This document shows positions 54,039 to 64,000 of a stretch of DNA of 64,000 nt, one piece after another. Below the pieces are notes generated by a model. That model searched no databases. It was not told where the DNA came from and worked only from the letters and a program-made list of their open reading frames with translations. Position numbers and translations under genes: made by a program. Within the stretch, counting starts at the first letter, position 1, and the number at the start of each line of letters is the position of its first letter. The DNA is from Entoloma clypeatum. Lineage: Eukaryota; Basidiomycota; Agaricomycetes; Agaricales; Entolomataceae. The DNA lies in the NCBI GenBank assembly GCA_963565915.1, contig OY751496.1:930001-994000 (forward strand), read 5' to 3'.

Positions 54039-55378
54039 ATGCCGAATTTGGTAGGCTACCGCCGGCAAGTTGACCTCCCCGTTCTCTACCGGCGCACCCA
54101 GGTACTGCCACAACCCGGTTTTCCCCCTTCATACATGGTACATCGGTGAAGCGTCGCGTGCCAGTCTCGATGAACGTATTTCCTTACCTTTTTATGTAGC
54201 GACGGCTATACCATCCGAGCGACCCTCGCGCCAGGATCTTGGAGACGAAGAGGTAACATGATACATCGTCTGACCGCAATTTCTACAGTCGCTTCTTCCT
54301 GACACTTTTATAGGCTATAATCGCTAGAGTCCACGTCGGCGAAGAAAAAACGATGGACACCCTGTTGATACATATTTCTGACAATGGATGGGATATCTCT
54401 ACCAAGTTCTCAGAGCTAGCAGACGTCTCCGGCCTCCTTTCGTGGCAAAGGGACATGACCAAATGGATTACTGACATCTCGGGCCCTATCTTAAGGCATT
54501 CTTGAAACGCAACAAGGCTTAGGAATCCACAAGGTGAGCCTGGCAATTCTTTGGTGCAAAAGGAATACACGAAGCTTTCTATTCAAGTTAATTCCCCTTT
54601 TGGCGCGCACAACAGGCTGGGTTTCCGCTCTGTTTATTGACTTCCGACAATGAAGCAGTCAACGTCGGACATTATCGGGATCTATATGACCAGCAGTAGA
54701 TCATTGAAATGCCTTCAAAGGATGGGAATAAGGGGAGCGTTCCCTGACATCTGTTTGGTCGAGCTACTACTCATGAAGATTTGGTCCTCACAAAGTAAAA
54801 ATCAACGCTTGCGATCTTCAACTTCATAAGACTAATCGCGCATGCCTCAGATATACGTCTTGAAGCAGGACCCATCTCTCCCAAAGAAGGAAGGCAAAAT
54901 GTATCCGAACGATGGTGTTGGAGGTGTCCCAATCTACTCATGTTCATGATGACAGCGGCGTTCTCGTTGATGCAAAGGATTACATCTGTGGCGGTCTTCA
55001 CCATGCCCCCGGCCCTACATACCGGAACGCAGTGACAAACGGCACACATAAAAATGAACATTTGCGATGCGTCGACAAGCACAAACGCTATCTTGTGATC
55101 CCTGTGTCAGCCGTGTTAGCGAACATTCCGAGCCATACAACAGACGGTCCCATCTGGTAAGTGCAATCCCACATGCTACATCGTACGTCATATCCTCATT
55201 TCCTGTATGTCAAGTGCGTTTAGGACACGACTTTGAACATAGTGTTCTGCAATGTGACATCAGTATTGGAAATATTTGTACCATCAGTGACGAAGTCATC
55301 GGATGCGTTATCGAACCGAAGACATCCCGTGTCCAGCTTCCTCTCTTGTTGAAAATCGACCCAAAATCGGACGAATAG
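54039..55378 (+). pseudogene. Decayed or unresolved multi-exon gene
   Basis: Several coding-like blocks on the plus strand. 54070-54255 reads PVFPLHTWYIGEASRASLDE and VATAIPSERPSRQDLGDEE up to a GTAACA donor. After TTTATAG near 54314 the frame continues AIIARVHVGEEKTMDTLL and WDISTKFSELADVSGLLSWQ, then meets a stop at about 54502-54504, beyond which the same frame remains open for about 45 codons. A further block at 54912-55160 reads LVDAKDYICGGLHHAPGP, and one ending at 55378 reads CTISDEVIGCVIEPKTSR. Phases between blocks do not close. I do not recognise the family; a decayed gene is more likely than an intact one. Confidence 0.35.
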
Positions 55379-55623
55379 ACTTACAAGAAAAGGCTTACGT
55401 GAAAGGATCTTGAAAAGGCGCAGATCGCGGGAACCCGTCGGCGGACATCTTTATCATCCCATTTTTTCTTGTCCTTATCATAGCTTTCTCCGTCTGACAT
55501 TGATCTTTTGGACGAGGTGAAGTCAGATTGTTATGCTTGAGATTTACTTTTCTAATAGAGGCAGCAAATCCCGTTTCGCGCCAGATTTTTTTTTAAAGAT
55601 CTAGGAATTTCATCTGGCAACAT

Positions 55624-55893
55624 ATGCATTTTCGAGCCCGAAGTGCTATCTTGGCGAAGAATGTTTGGCAACGGGGATCTGGGAATATTCAGTGTGATGA
55701 TGCAGAGGACGATAATGAGAAGTTTTCTACCGAGGAGTCCGACGACGAACAGGCTTCCGACGTTGGCGAGGGCGAGGGGTCTGAGCCTCGAACACAAGTC
55801 TTGCCCGACGCAAAACACGACCTTGAGGCTGCCTGGGTTTTGACAAGTTCGCGAAGTATTGATAAAGATCTAAGCAAGCCGATGGCCGCCTGA
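55624..55893 (+). CDS. Doubtful acidic small protein
   Basis: 89-codon frame from ATG 55624; an acidic core (DDAEDDNEKFSTEESDDEQA) and a Cys-poor tail. It may be the end of a larger damaged gene. The opposite strand is also open in part of this stretch. Confidence 0.25.
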   Translation: MHFRARSAILAKNVWQRGSGNIQCDDAEDDNEKFSTEESDDEQASDVGEGEGSEPRTQVLPDAKHDLEAAWVLTSSRSIDKDLSKPMAA

Positions 55894-56170
55894 TGGTGAA
55901 GCAAAATGCATCCTGCACCACGGGGCGGGAGTAAATCATTGATGTTGGTAAGTGGCGTTTTGAGGTTCGTAGGAGCATGTGCAAACGCTGAATCAGTTGA
56001 TAAGCTCAAAGGCCACAAATAACTCCAATGATGGACGCCGGGCCCGGGCCATTCCAATATTTAATCGAGGGCTCGCCGGATGCATTTTCAAGTCAACCGA
56101 CAACTTTGATCCTCCAAGACCCCCCCTAACGTCCCTATCAAATCGGGGATGATTTCCTAGAGGCCTCAAC

Positions 56171-57581
56171 ATGAGTCTGGAGGCTTCACTTCTTACGTCC
56201 GCCAGATTATCTCGGACTATAAATGTACGTACCCTCATACCTATTTGATTGGACGAGTCCGTACTCACGACAGCCTTTAGTATACTAATGGTGAATCACC
56301 AACATAGTTGCGATGTATAAGATACGTTCCTCATTTGTTTTCCCACTCACAGTAGCCAGCTGCGCCCTTTGGGTACGTCCCTGCCGCGTAGTGGGGTATC
56401 TGCTACCTTGAACGAACACTAGATATATGATTCCTTTGGAACTCTCGACCTCGAAGTACGTCTTTCGCTGTTCGCCGAATTACCTGCCTTCATTTCATTT
56501 GTATCTTTAGGTCGAACTGATCTGGCAGGCCAAGTGGGGTATTGGGAAGATGCTTTTCGTTCTGTCGCGATACTCTCCGTTGGTGGATCTGATTCTCATC
56601 ACCTATTGTGCGTATTGAAACCCTACTTGCTTTTCTGTTCTTGAGTTACCTGCTGATGCGGGGCAGATTCCTTCGCACCAAATATCACTTTCGAGGTGAG
56701 CTATGAACACGATCTTGACTATCCCTAGTTGATAAATCCATCAGACTTGTACTCGCTTAACGGTTGCCATGTTTTGTGAGATCTCTTCGAATCCAAATTA
56801 ATTTTGCTTTGCGGATTGATACCATACAAACCATCTCTCTCTCAGCATCAGCGCTGTTTGGAGCCGGAATGGCGCAAGGTTCGAGCTCTCTGTGGATTGA
56901 CTTTGGGACAATTAAGACAAGGTTGCCTTTTTCTAGCGGTTATTGTGCTTCGGACGTATGCTTTGTTAGGAAACAAGCGCAGAATTTTTGTCCTGTTGTC
57001 CGTCTTGTCGATCGTATGACACCTCCTATACTTGACGTTTTTCAACACTCATGCGATGGTTATCTAGGCAGGTGTTACTACTGCCATTGTTATTGCCACG
57101 CTATTTTTGAGATCTTTGCGTTGTAAGAGTTTTGGTTCTTTCGGTCTTGAAAATATCTCACCAAGACATCGTCCCCCATATTCATCATATTTACTTAGTC
57201 GGCGAACCACCGTCACCAGGGACTTGGGGGTGTTATGCGGCCTATCGTAGCAAGAGCCTTCTTGCCAACTTCGTGATGTTGATGGTTTCGGAAACAAGTA
57301 AGCACTCTTTCTTGGACTCCGACTCTATGCTGACGTTCTCAAAGCAATCATGATCCTCACGCTCTGGATCGGCTATAAACGAGAGCTTCACCGATCACCC
57401 AGTCGGCTGGTGGTAGTTTTGTACAGGGACGGGATCCTGTATTACATGTATATAATCTGTAAGTGTCTCTCGACGCAGGGAGGAACATTCATTGATAACC
57501 ATGATGCCAGTACTCGCGTTGGGAAATTTGATAGTGCTTGCGGCCGGGCCGGTACGGCTTCATGATAATTTCAACGAATAG
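56171..57581 (+). CDS. DUF6533-type seven-helix membrane protein
   Basis: A gene of many short exons. The first (ATG 56171) reads MSLEASLLTSARLSRTIN and stops at GTACGT. Later exons give VASCALWIYDSFGTLDLEVE, LIWQAKWGIGKMLFVLSRYS, PLVDLILITYYSFAPNITF and TCTRLTVAMF. The pattern of a small helix, then ...DxEVELIW..KW..GK.LF...RY.P.. is the signature of the DUF6533 family, expanded in Agaricomycetes and predicted to have seven helices. Further helices follow: GCLFLAVIVLRTYALLGN, RRIFVLLSVLSI, AGVTTAIVIATLF and a basic loop with MILTLWIGYKRELHRS. The last exon is uncertain: one reading stops at 57565, another ends HDNFNE at 57581. Function unknown; a receptor-like role is often suggested. Confidence 0.7.
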
Positions 57582-58422
57582 CTATTATCCTCATACACCC
57601 GCTCCCCTCACAGCCAGAATTGTTCGACCTTCTCAACCTGTAAAGAACATTTCTCTCGAATTTGATCTCGCAGAATACTGACTCCTGCTGCATCTACACA
57701 AGCCCCCAGAGAATAATTCACAGCATCATGACGACGCGCATCTTGCTTCATGTCCGGAGTGTTGCCATCGACAATGGGTCGCATACAGACGACTTCCAAC
57801 TCGGTGCTCGATCTCAAATAGTATCTCAAATAGTTTTTCGAAACCGAAATCAGCCATTGGATTGGCGAACGGCTAACATACAGTTTAGATGAATACGTAC
57901 CCAGAGCGAATGAGGATATCGATGTACTTATACATAGCCTACTCAACAATACTTGTGCCCGAATCAAGCCCGAATTCCAGAAAAATGAGGGTGGCTATTT
58001 CTGTGCTGGGCAGGAACCAATGCTCCCGTCGCCACGTACGAATTAGCAACCATGCCTGGATTCCAGTGCTGTACTAGAGTATGTTTGCAGCTCCTCTGGG
58101 AACCCTTTTTCCATAGTTTCAGGGAGAATCTCCGTGGCAACTGTGCAGATCCCCAAATTATTCCCTAGAACCTCAAAATGTATGTTTGCAATAGTTCACG
58201 TGAAGGAAGCACGTGATTATGTTAAATAATATTTTTGTGTGCTCACGGCGAATCGCCACCACCAACTGTGCATCGAAGCATGGATACATTGAATTTACTC
58301 GCGTTCATCATGGCTGCCATATCACATCATACACGCCTCAACCAGCTTGCCTTGTTGGCAGTTTCCAATGATCTCGACCCACCTGAAGATCCAGCCCAGA
58401 CACTGATGATGTTGGATGAGAA
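57582..58422. other. Flank of the retrotransposon, no supported gene
   Basis: Short overlapping frames on both strands. The site immediately before 58423 is GAGAA, which would be the target-site duplication if it also follows the 3' LTR beyond the window. Confidence 0.4.
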
Positions 58423-58533
58423 TGTTGAAACTTTTCCCATCACGTAGATTAGATTAGATTACATCACGTGACCTTTACATATCTTCATTACATACTTGTT
58501 TGGTTGGTACAAACAGTAGTACGGTATATAAGA
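58423..58533 (+). repeat. 5' LTR, confirmed part (true end probably near 58.6 kb)
   Basis: This 111-bp part is identical to 63890-64000. A TATATAAGA box lies at 58525-58533 and should drive the element. The LTR continues beyond 58533, but its end cannot be fixed because the partner is cut; a tRNA-like primer site (GGTATCGTAGAG near 58652) hints at an end around 58.64 kb. Confidence 0.85.
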
Positions 58534-59089
58534 CCAGGAAACTGTCAATATCAACAAGTTGTCTCTTGACTCTTAACCGCCTCCATCGCTCTTACCAGCC
58601 TCAACCGCTCTCACCAGCCTCACCCTATCCAACCTATGTAAGTGGTCAGAACGGTATCGTAGAGTACTTCCACTGTAGCCGGTTGCTTCAGTACACTTGC
58701 GGCTAGCGCCCAGGTGGAACTTCAACAGGTTATGGGCCCCGGATAGCAGAGGGACTTGGGAAACGCTGGCAACAGCGAGTACCTGCCCACTCTACCCTGG
58801 TTGGCAAAGAACCGATCGAAAGATCTAGGTTCTGAGTCATACTTCTTCACATATGAACCTGGGAACGTCATTACGACAAGTACCTGTCATGAAACGTCCC
58901 TAAAGGGGATTGACCTAGTACACTCCATGTGGAAACGTTGATCGCACCTTATACATTTCTGACATATAAAGGGTTTTCCCATGACCGCTATTCCTGAAGG
59001 GAATATGTCATAAGGAATCATTCAATTGTTTTCTCGAATCATATTCATAACACATCACTGATTGAGAACCCTTTTTAGATTCATTCAAA

Positions 59090-59356
59090 ATGTCTACCTC
59101 TCGTTCTGCCCTCGACACGATCACTGCCTTTGACGGCATCGACTACCGGAGCTGGGCCGAGAAAATGAAGTCTTACCTCCTCCATCAAGGAGTCTGGCGC
59201 CTTGTTTCTGGCGACATCCCCCGCCCTGTCATCGCCGACTTCACCACCACAGTCTCCACCCCTGGGGCCACTGCTACTGCTCCCCCTGTGCTGGCCACCA
59301 CGACCAGCCCGGCTTCCGCAAGGAAGAAAAAACCTGGATCAGGGACGATGACGTAG
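59090..59356 (+). CDS. gag: Copia Gag N-terminal part, before the frame change
   Basis: ATG 59090 reads ALDTITAFDGIDYRSWAEKM and VWRLVSGDIPRPV, the usual N-terminal part of copia Gag (F.G.(N/D)Y..W...M). The frame stops at 59356. About 25 bases earlier, at an A6 run, the next frame (minus one) opens into TWIRDDDVALGAIRLKV, the natural continuation of Gag. So the element's first frame and the long frame are two parts of one polyprotein. Confidence 0.85.
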   Translation: MSTSRSALDTITAFDGIDYRSWAEKMKSYLLHQGVWRLVSGDIPRPVIADFTTTVSTPGATATAPPVLATTTSPASARKKKPGSGTMT

Positions 59357-62300
59357 CTCTTGGGGCGATACGCCTGAAGGTCTCCGAGGCGATCAGACGC
59401 CACATCAAGGACGCCACTTCCTCGAAAGACGCCTGGAAGTCATTAAAGGATGCCTACTCCAAGGTATCCCCGGCCGTCATCTTCGGCGACTTCAAGGCCG
59501 CCGCCACCTACAAGCTCTCTGGACGCGACCCCGTCCCTGAAATCGAGCGCCTGGGGTCTCTTTTCGCTCGGCTCGCCGATTCGAACTTTGACGTCCCCGA
59601 TCTGATGCAGGCAATGATCCTGGCAAATGCAATTCCCGACGCCTGGTCGTCACTCTCCACCGCCCTCTTCCAGGTCTATGACGCCGACGATTTCACCTAC
59701 AAGGCCGTCGCCGAAAGCATCATATCAGAGTACCGGCGCAAGTATTCGATTGGGTCCACTCGTACGTCCAACGAGCAGGCCCGGAAAATCTCCGGGACAA
59801 AGCGCAAGGGGCAGGACCCCAAATGGGAAAAGCAGCAAAAGCCGAGTACCTCGCAGAACGACGCTGACGAGCAGCCTAACTCGACTGACCATAGTACCGC
59901 TTCTGAAAAGAAGAAGGGAAAAGGACGCTGGCGCAATCAGAAGAAAAACGCCAACACTGCGGACAACGCGTCCGACCATGTGGAAGAAACGGTTGAGTTC
60001 GTTGCTCCCGCCATTCACTTCCCTCCTCTTCCGACACCGTCCTTCACCACCGTCACTGGTCGCGGGAAAATGACAAGTACCGCACAGCCCGATTCCGCAA
60101 AGATGCAGTCGCTCCTGCAACGAATGAACCCCCCTCCGTCACAGTACACCGGGCTTCCTTCTGGAAAACCATCCGTGTGGAAAAAGAACGACCATGTCCG
60201 CAAACTCGCGCGCGGCATTGGTGCTCGCCCCTCAGGATCGAATCTTCGTATCCTAGACACCATCATCCCTGAAATCGACGAAAGGCCGGCTAAACAGCGT
60301 CGCGTAGCCCCGTCGATAGAAGAATCGCTAGGGATGATGGACATAGACCATCAAAGCGAGCGAATGGGGCCGGAACAGTTCGAGGATGGGCTGATCGAAC
60401 TTGACGGTTCGTCACATCTTTCTCTCAAACTTGACCAAATGGGAAATGCTAATAATCACGCACAGACGTTTGAATATATATTAGCCAGTACCAATGCAGA
60501 TAGTATAGATCTCTTTAGCGATGATCTGTACAAAAAATATACCAAACATTTTGCGTCCTGCACACACTGCAAAGAGAAAGAACGCGCTCAGTGGATCTTA
60601 GATTCCGGCGCATCATTACACTTTACCCATGAGTTCAAAGACTTCGCGTATTACAGGCCTCTCAAGGCTAAGCGATTTGTCCAAACAGCTGCAAAGGGAA
60701 AGAAACTGGAAATTCTCGGAGTTGGGGCCGTTCCAGTATGGCATACCCTGAATGGGGAAACTAAAACCCATCTCCTACGACCGGTATTTTATATTCCGGA
60801 TATGGACACACGTCTATTGTCCCTAGGCGTCTTCCTTAACCATGGTTACAAAGTTGATGGAATGCGCGGAGAAATTAATATCTCTAAAGGGCTGAACAAA
60901 ATACAGTTTTCGCCTCATTTCATCGGACAAACCATTTACTGGTTAGACACTGAAATACGCTATGACCAAATCCACGCGATCTCTAGCGAAATCACTGTTG
61001 AAACCTGGCATAAACGTCTTGGCCACCCAAATGACCAGGCGCTTAATAAAATTCCCACTAGTACCAAAGGAGTACCCAGGACGTTAGTACGTGAGAGATC
61101 ACAGGAAAACTGCACGGGGTGTCTGAAAGGGAAAATGCCGAATCAATCTTATCCTAACTCGACGACAAGGGCTGTCAAACCCTTTGATTTGATCCATTCG
61201 GATTTGAAGCAGATATCCACGGCATCGTACCATAAGTACAAATATTTCCTTACCTTTTTGGACGACTTTTCATCCCATGTCTGGGTCGTCTTGCTTAGGA
61301 AGAAGTCAGGCGCCATCACGGCGCTGAAACAATTCCTTGCGATGATCCAGAATCAATTTGCCGCTACCCCTAAAAAGTGGCGGGTTGATGGAGGTGGAGA
61401 ATTTGACGAATACAAGGATGTACTTGCCGATCATGGAATTCTGATCGATGTCACGCTCCCATATCAGCACCAGCAGAATGGTAGAGCAGAAAGGATCAAT
61501 CGAACACTATGGGAAAAATCTCAGGCATTGCGCTTCGATGCATGCTTACCGCCCATGTGGTGGGAATTCTGTTTGGAACACGCAGCATTTCTCTACAACA
61601 GAACCCCCATGCAGCGTCTTGAATGGAAAACCCCTTACTTCAGGGTGACCAATGAGATCCCCGACATGTCTAGTGTCAGAGTATTCGGATGTCAGGCATA
61701 TGTATATATCCCAAAGGAGAAACGTAGGAACTCCCTGGAATCAAGATCTCGATTGATGATTTATCTCGGATCGAAACCAGGGGTCAAAGGATACCGCTTC
61801 ATGGATCCTGAGACCAACACGATTTTCATGGGCGGGAAAGCTATCTTTGATGAAAGCAAGTACCCTAGATGCCACATTGACCCGTTGCCAGAAAACCACC
61901 CAGAAATGGAAAACCCAGAGCCGGCTGATGAGTTTGAGGATCTCATTCCTGGCAGCAACGATGACGATAGTCACAACGAAACACCTCATATCCCAGTTCC
62001 CATTGAACAGGATCAACCTGAATCAGACAACGAACTGCCTGCCAGTGAGCCTGATGACGAACCGCGAGTACCCACTCCACAACCCGAGCAAGTACCAGAT
62101 CGACCGATCAGGGAACGACGAGTTCGGAAGATGCCAGGAAGCATCTATGGGGAAGACACTCCAGCGTCTGATCTTGAAAAATTAGATCGAAGACGGAGAT
62201 TGGGCGGTCAAACGGCATGGATGAATGACCTCCTGATGGAGGCAATATCAGTCCAAGTTGGCATCGTTGAAATGTCCCATAAAGACATATACCCTCTTCC

Positions 62301-63813
62301 AAATAAAGAAGACTGGTATGCGGCTGAACGTAAAGAGCTAGATATGCTCAAACGCCGCGGGGTGATCACGGAGCTAGTACCCCTGCCTGCAGGGAGGAAA
62401 GCTCTAAGGAACAAATGGGTTTACAACGAAAAATCCGATGGGCGTCTGAAAGCGCGCCTCGTCGCAAAAGGCTTCTCACAGGTAGAAGGGATCGACTTTG
62501 ATCAGATCTTCTCACCAGTCGTAAGATATGAAACTGTCCGACTAATACTGGCATTGACAGCCCTTGAAGGGTGGTTCATGACTCTTTTGGACGTCTCATC
62601 AGCCTTCCTCTATGGAACGCTCCGTGAAGTCATTTACATGCGACAGCCTGAGGGCTACATAGTAAAAGGGAAAGAACACCTCGTGTACCAACTATTCAAA
62701 GCTCTATATGGACTTAAGCAGGCCGCATTAGCCTGGTGGAGGGAACTTGATTCCTCCATGAAAAAGCTCGGCTTTGTCCGGCTTCACTCCGATGCGGGAG
62801 TGTTCATTCACAAAAGTACCGATGGGGAAATTGTAATTGCCGTCATCTATGTCGACGACTCTGCTTTTCTCGGCACAAACCGGGAATATACGCTAGAAAA
62901 AAAGAAGGCCTTCATGACAACATGGGAATGCAGGGACCTAGGTCACCTAGCGCCCGATGGGGAACCAAAGGAATTTCTCTCAATCCAAATAAGGCAACGT
63001 GGGAAGAGGATCTTCATTGATCAAGTACCTTACCTTGAGAAAATTCTGGCATGCATGGGGATGAGCGAATCTAACGCCACCCATACCCCACTTCCTACGG
63101 GCTACAAACCCATGGCGTCCGAAGATGAACCCAATGCGGAACTCCGATCCAAGTACCAATCCGTCATCGGATCACTCCTATATCTGATGATTGGAACGAG
63201 GCCTGACATCTGCTTTGCTGTAATCAAAATGTCCCAATTTTCCGCAAATCCCACCAAACGCCATTTAGAGGTGGCTAGGGATATTTGCAGATATTTGAAG
63301 GCAACGAAAAATTACGCGATCATGTACGATGGGGACTCAGGGAAAGGGATCTATGCATTCACAGACTCCGACTGGGCGTCAGATGAAAACACGAGGAGGT
63401 CTACCACCGGCTTCTTCATATCACTGGCGTCTGGAGCGATAACATGGGTATCATCGGCGCAAAAGACCATCGCCCTCTCTTCTACAGAAGCAGAGTATAT
63501 GGCGCTATCAGATTGCAGTCGCGCAGCAACATGGCTGAGAAGCATGCTTGCCGAACTTGGAATGCAGATCGGGTCAGTACCGATCTACGGAGATAACAAC
63601 GGCTCCGTCTTTATCGCATCCAACCCTGTAACTGAGAAGCGATCCAAGCACATTGACGTGCGATTCCACTTCGTCAGAGAAAAAGTCTCCGAAGGAATTA
63701 TTATGGTCGAATTCATCGAAGGAGTGAATAACCCTGCAGACCTTTTGACTAAGAATCTGGGGAAAATCCTCTTTTCCAAGTTTATCCCGTACTTCGGACT
63801 GATAAAGAACTAG
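59332..63813 (+). CDS. pol: Copia polyprotein: rest of Gag, protease, integrase, reverse transcriptase, RNase H
   Basis: Open without a stop from the A6 run (about 59332) to TAG 63811-63813; counted from its first internal ATG at 59605 it has 1402 residues. Protease DSGAS starts at genomic 60601. The integrase zinc part is TWHKRLGHPND with CTGC, and its catalytic triad is HSDL (D at 61201), VDGGGEF (D at 61387) and NGRAERINRTL (E near 61487). Reverse transcriptase has RLVAKGFSQVEGIDF, LDVSSAFLYG and YVDD at 62848. RNase H has TDSDWASDE at 63361 and LSSTEAEYMAL, with the copia end ADLLTKNL. No CCHC zinc knuckle was found in Gag. All catalytic residues are intact, so the element could be active if the gag frame change is tolerated. 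Confidence 0.93.
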   Translation, partial: TWIRDDDVALGAIRLKVSEAIRRHIKDATSSKDAWKSLKDAYSKVSPAVIFGDFKAAATYKLSGRDPVPEIERLGSLFARLADSNFDVPDLMQAMILANAIPDAWSSLSTALFQVYDADDFTYKAVAESIISEYRRKYSIGSTRTSNEQARKISGTKRKGQDPKWEKQQKPSTSQNDADEQPNSTDHSTASEKKKGKGRWRNQKKNANTADNASDHVEETVEFVAPAIHFPPLPTPSFTTVTGRGKMTSTAQPDSAKMQSLLQRMNPPPSQYTGLPSGKPSVWKKNDHVRKLARGIGARPSGSNLRILDTIIPEIDERPAKQRRVAPSIEESLGMMDIDHQSERMGPEQFEDGLIELDGSSHLSLKLDQMGNANNHAQTFEYILASTNADSIDLFSDDLYKKYTKHFASCTHCKEKERAQWILDSGASLHFTHEFKDFAYYRPLKAKRFVQTAAKGKKLEILGVGAVPVWHTLNGETKTHLLRPVFYIPDMDTRLLSLGVFLNHGYKVDGMRGEINISKGLNKIQFSPHFIGQTIYWLDTEIRYDQIHAISSEITVETWHKRLGHPNDQALNKIPTSTKGVPRTLVRERSQENCTGCLKGKMPNQSYPNSTTRAVKPFDLIHSDLKQISTASYHKYKYFLTFLDDFSSHVWVVLLRKKSGAITALKQFLAMIQNQFAATPKKWRVDGGGEFDEYKDVLADHGILIDVTLPYQHQQNGRAERINRTLWEKSQALRFDACLPPMWWEFCLEHAAFLYNRTPMQRLEWKTPYFRVTNEIPDMSSVRVFGCQAYVYIPKEKRRNSLESRSRLMIYLGSKPGVKGYRFMDPETNTIFMGGKAIFDESKYPRCHIDPLPENHPEMENPEPADEFEDLIPGSNDDDSHNETPHIPVPIEQDQPESDNELPASEPDDEPRVPTPQPEQVPDRPIRERRVRKMPGSIYGEDTPASDLEKLDRRRRLGGQTAWMNDLLMEAISVQVGIVEMSHKDIYPLPNKEDWYAAERKELDMLKRRGVITELVPLPAGRKALRNKWVYNEKSDGRLKARLVAKGFSQVEGIDFDQIFSPVVRYETVRLILALTALEGWFMTLLDVSSAFLYGTLREVIYMRQPEGYIVKGKEHLVYQLFKALYGLKQAALAWWRELDSSMKKLGFVRLHSDAGVFIHKSTDGEIVIAVIYVDDSAFLGTNREYTLEKKKAFMTTWECRDLGHLAPDGEPKEFLSIQIRQRGKRIFIDQVPYLEKILACMGMSESNATHTPLPTGYKPMASEDEPNAELRSKYQSVIGSLLYLMIGTRPDICFAVIKMSQFSANPTKRHLEVARDICRYLKATKNYAIMYDGDSGKGIYAFTDSDWASDENTRRSTTGFFISLASGAITWVSSAQKTIALSSTEAEYMALSDCSRAATWLRSMLAELGMQIGSVPIYGDNNGSVFIASNPVTEKRSKHIDVRFHFVREKVSEGIIMVEFIEGVNNPADLLTKNLGKILFSKFIPYFGLIKN

Positions 63814-63882
63814 GCGAAACAAAAGTACCTATATACATATGTGGGAAAAAGTAAGATGTATTTAGAAGTATGTACTAAATAT

Positions 63883-63889
63883 GGGGGGG
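63883..63889 (+). other. Polypurine tract of the retrotransposon
   Basis: GGGGGGG directly before the 3' LTR; primer site for plus-strand DNA synthesis. Confidence 0.75.
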
Positions 63890-64000
63890 TGTTGAAACTT
63901 TTCCCATCACGTAGATTAGATTAGATTACATCACGTGACCTTTACATATCTTCATTACATACTTGTTTGGTTGGTACAAACAGTAGTACGGTATATAAGA
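63890..64000 (+). repeat. 3' LTR, truncated by window end
   Basis: Identical to 58423-58533, including the TATATAAGA box at the window edge. The rest lies outside the window. Confidence 0.95.

Larger units (their letters stand above)
58423..64000 (+). mobile_element. Ty1/copia LTR retrotransposon, nearly complete, cut by the window end
   Basis: Begins with the LTR terminus TGTTGAAACT at 58423; the same sequence starts again at 63890 and runs to the window end. The two LTR starts are identical over the 111 bases that can be compared, so insertion was recent. A G7 polypurine tract (63883-63889) directly precedes the 3' LTR. Internal order is Gag, protease, integrase, reverse transcriptase and RNase H, which defines the copia superfamily. 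Coding capacity is complete apart from one frame change in gag. Confidence 0.95.

Noticed and set aside
59320..59345. Classic heptameric minus-one slippery site (X XXY YYZ) at the gag junction
   Set aside because: The A6C string is in the wrong phase for the tandem-slip heptamer; only simple slippage on the A-run could apply.
1..64000. CRISPR arrays, bacterial operons, rRNA or tRNA genes
   Set aside because: No regularly spaced repeats, no ribosome-binding sites, no recognisable tRNA A/B-box pair with cloverleaf; a formal tRNA scan could not be run.

Overview
This window is fungal nuclear DNA, almost certainly from a mushroom-forming basidiomycete (Agaricomycetes). Coding sequence is split by many short (about 50-80 nt) GT-AG introns, genes lie on both strands, and the repertoire is typical of that group: F-box proteins, BTB proteins, a DUF6533-type seven-helix protein, a priA-like cysteine-rich secreted protein, an aminoglycoside-phosphotransferase-like (APH) family and Ty1/copia DNA. 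The species cannot be named from the sequence. No rRNA, tRNA or CRISPR array was recognised by eye.

Layout. 1-18 kb: the tail of an F-box/LRR-like gene, a very large RING-H2 E3 ligase gene (eight exons, about 1606 aa), a small 78-aa gene of unknown function, several fungal genes of unknown function, an F-box gene and a membrane dipeptidase (M19). 18-29 kb: a poor region with a small inverted-repeat element, degraded gene pieces, a 37-bp perfect inverted-repeat pair, a gutted kinase-like pseudogene and a protein with two BTB-like modules. 29-41 kb: the dense housekeeping part, with a C2H2 zinc-finger factor, an APH-like protein with Thr/Asn runs, two neighbouring mitochondrial-type HMG-box genes, Mediator subunit 8 (divergent from the second HMG gene), a priA-like secreted protein and a delta-9 fatty-acid desaturase with cytochrome b5 domain.

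41-54 kb: a locus built by tandem duplication. The ancestral unit appears to be an SMP-30/gluconolactonase-like gene facing the 3' end of the mitochondrial aconitase gene. Two SMP-30 copies are intact and a third is a relic beside the real aconitase. Two further relics of the aconitase 3' end lie behind the intact copies. Set among them are a cysteine-rich secreted peptide, a second copy of the 78-aa gene with its promoter, a secreted protein of a conserved fungal family and an arylamine N-acetyltransferase.

54-64 kb: decayed coding pieces, a DUF6533 membrane protein, and a nearly complete young Ty1/copia retrotransposon whose 3' LTR runs off the window end. Exon structures were worked out by hand from splice sites and reading phase; where phases did not close, this is stated.
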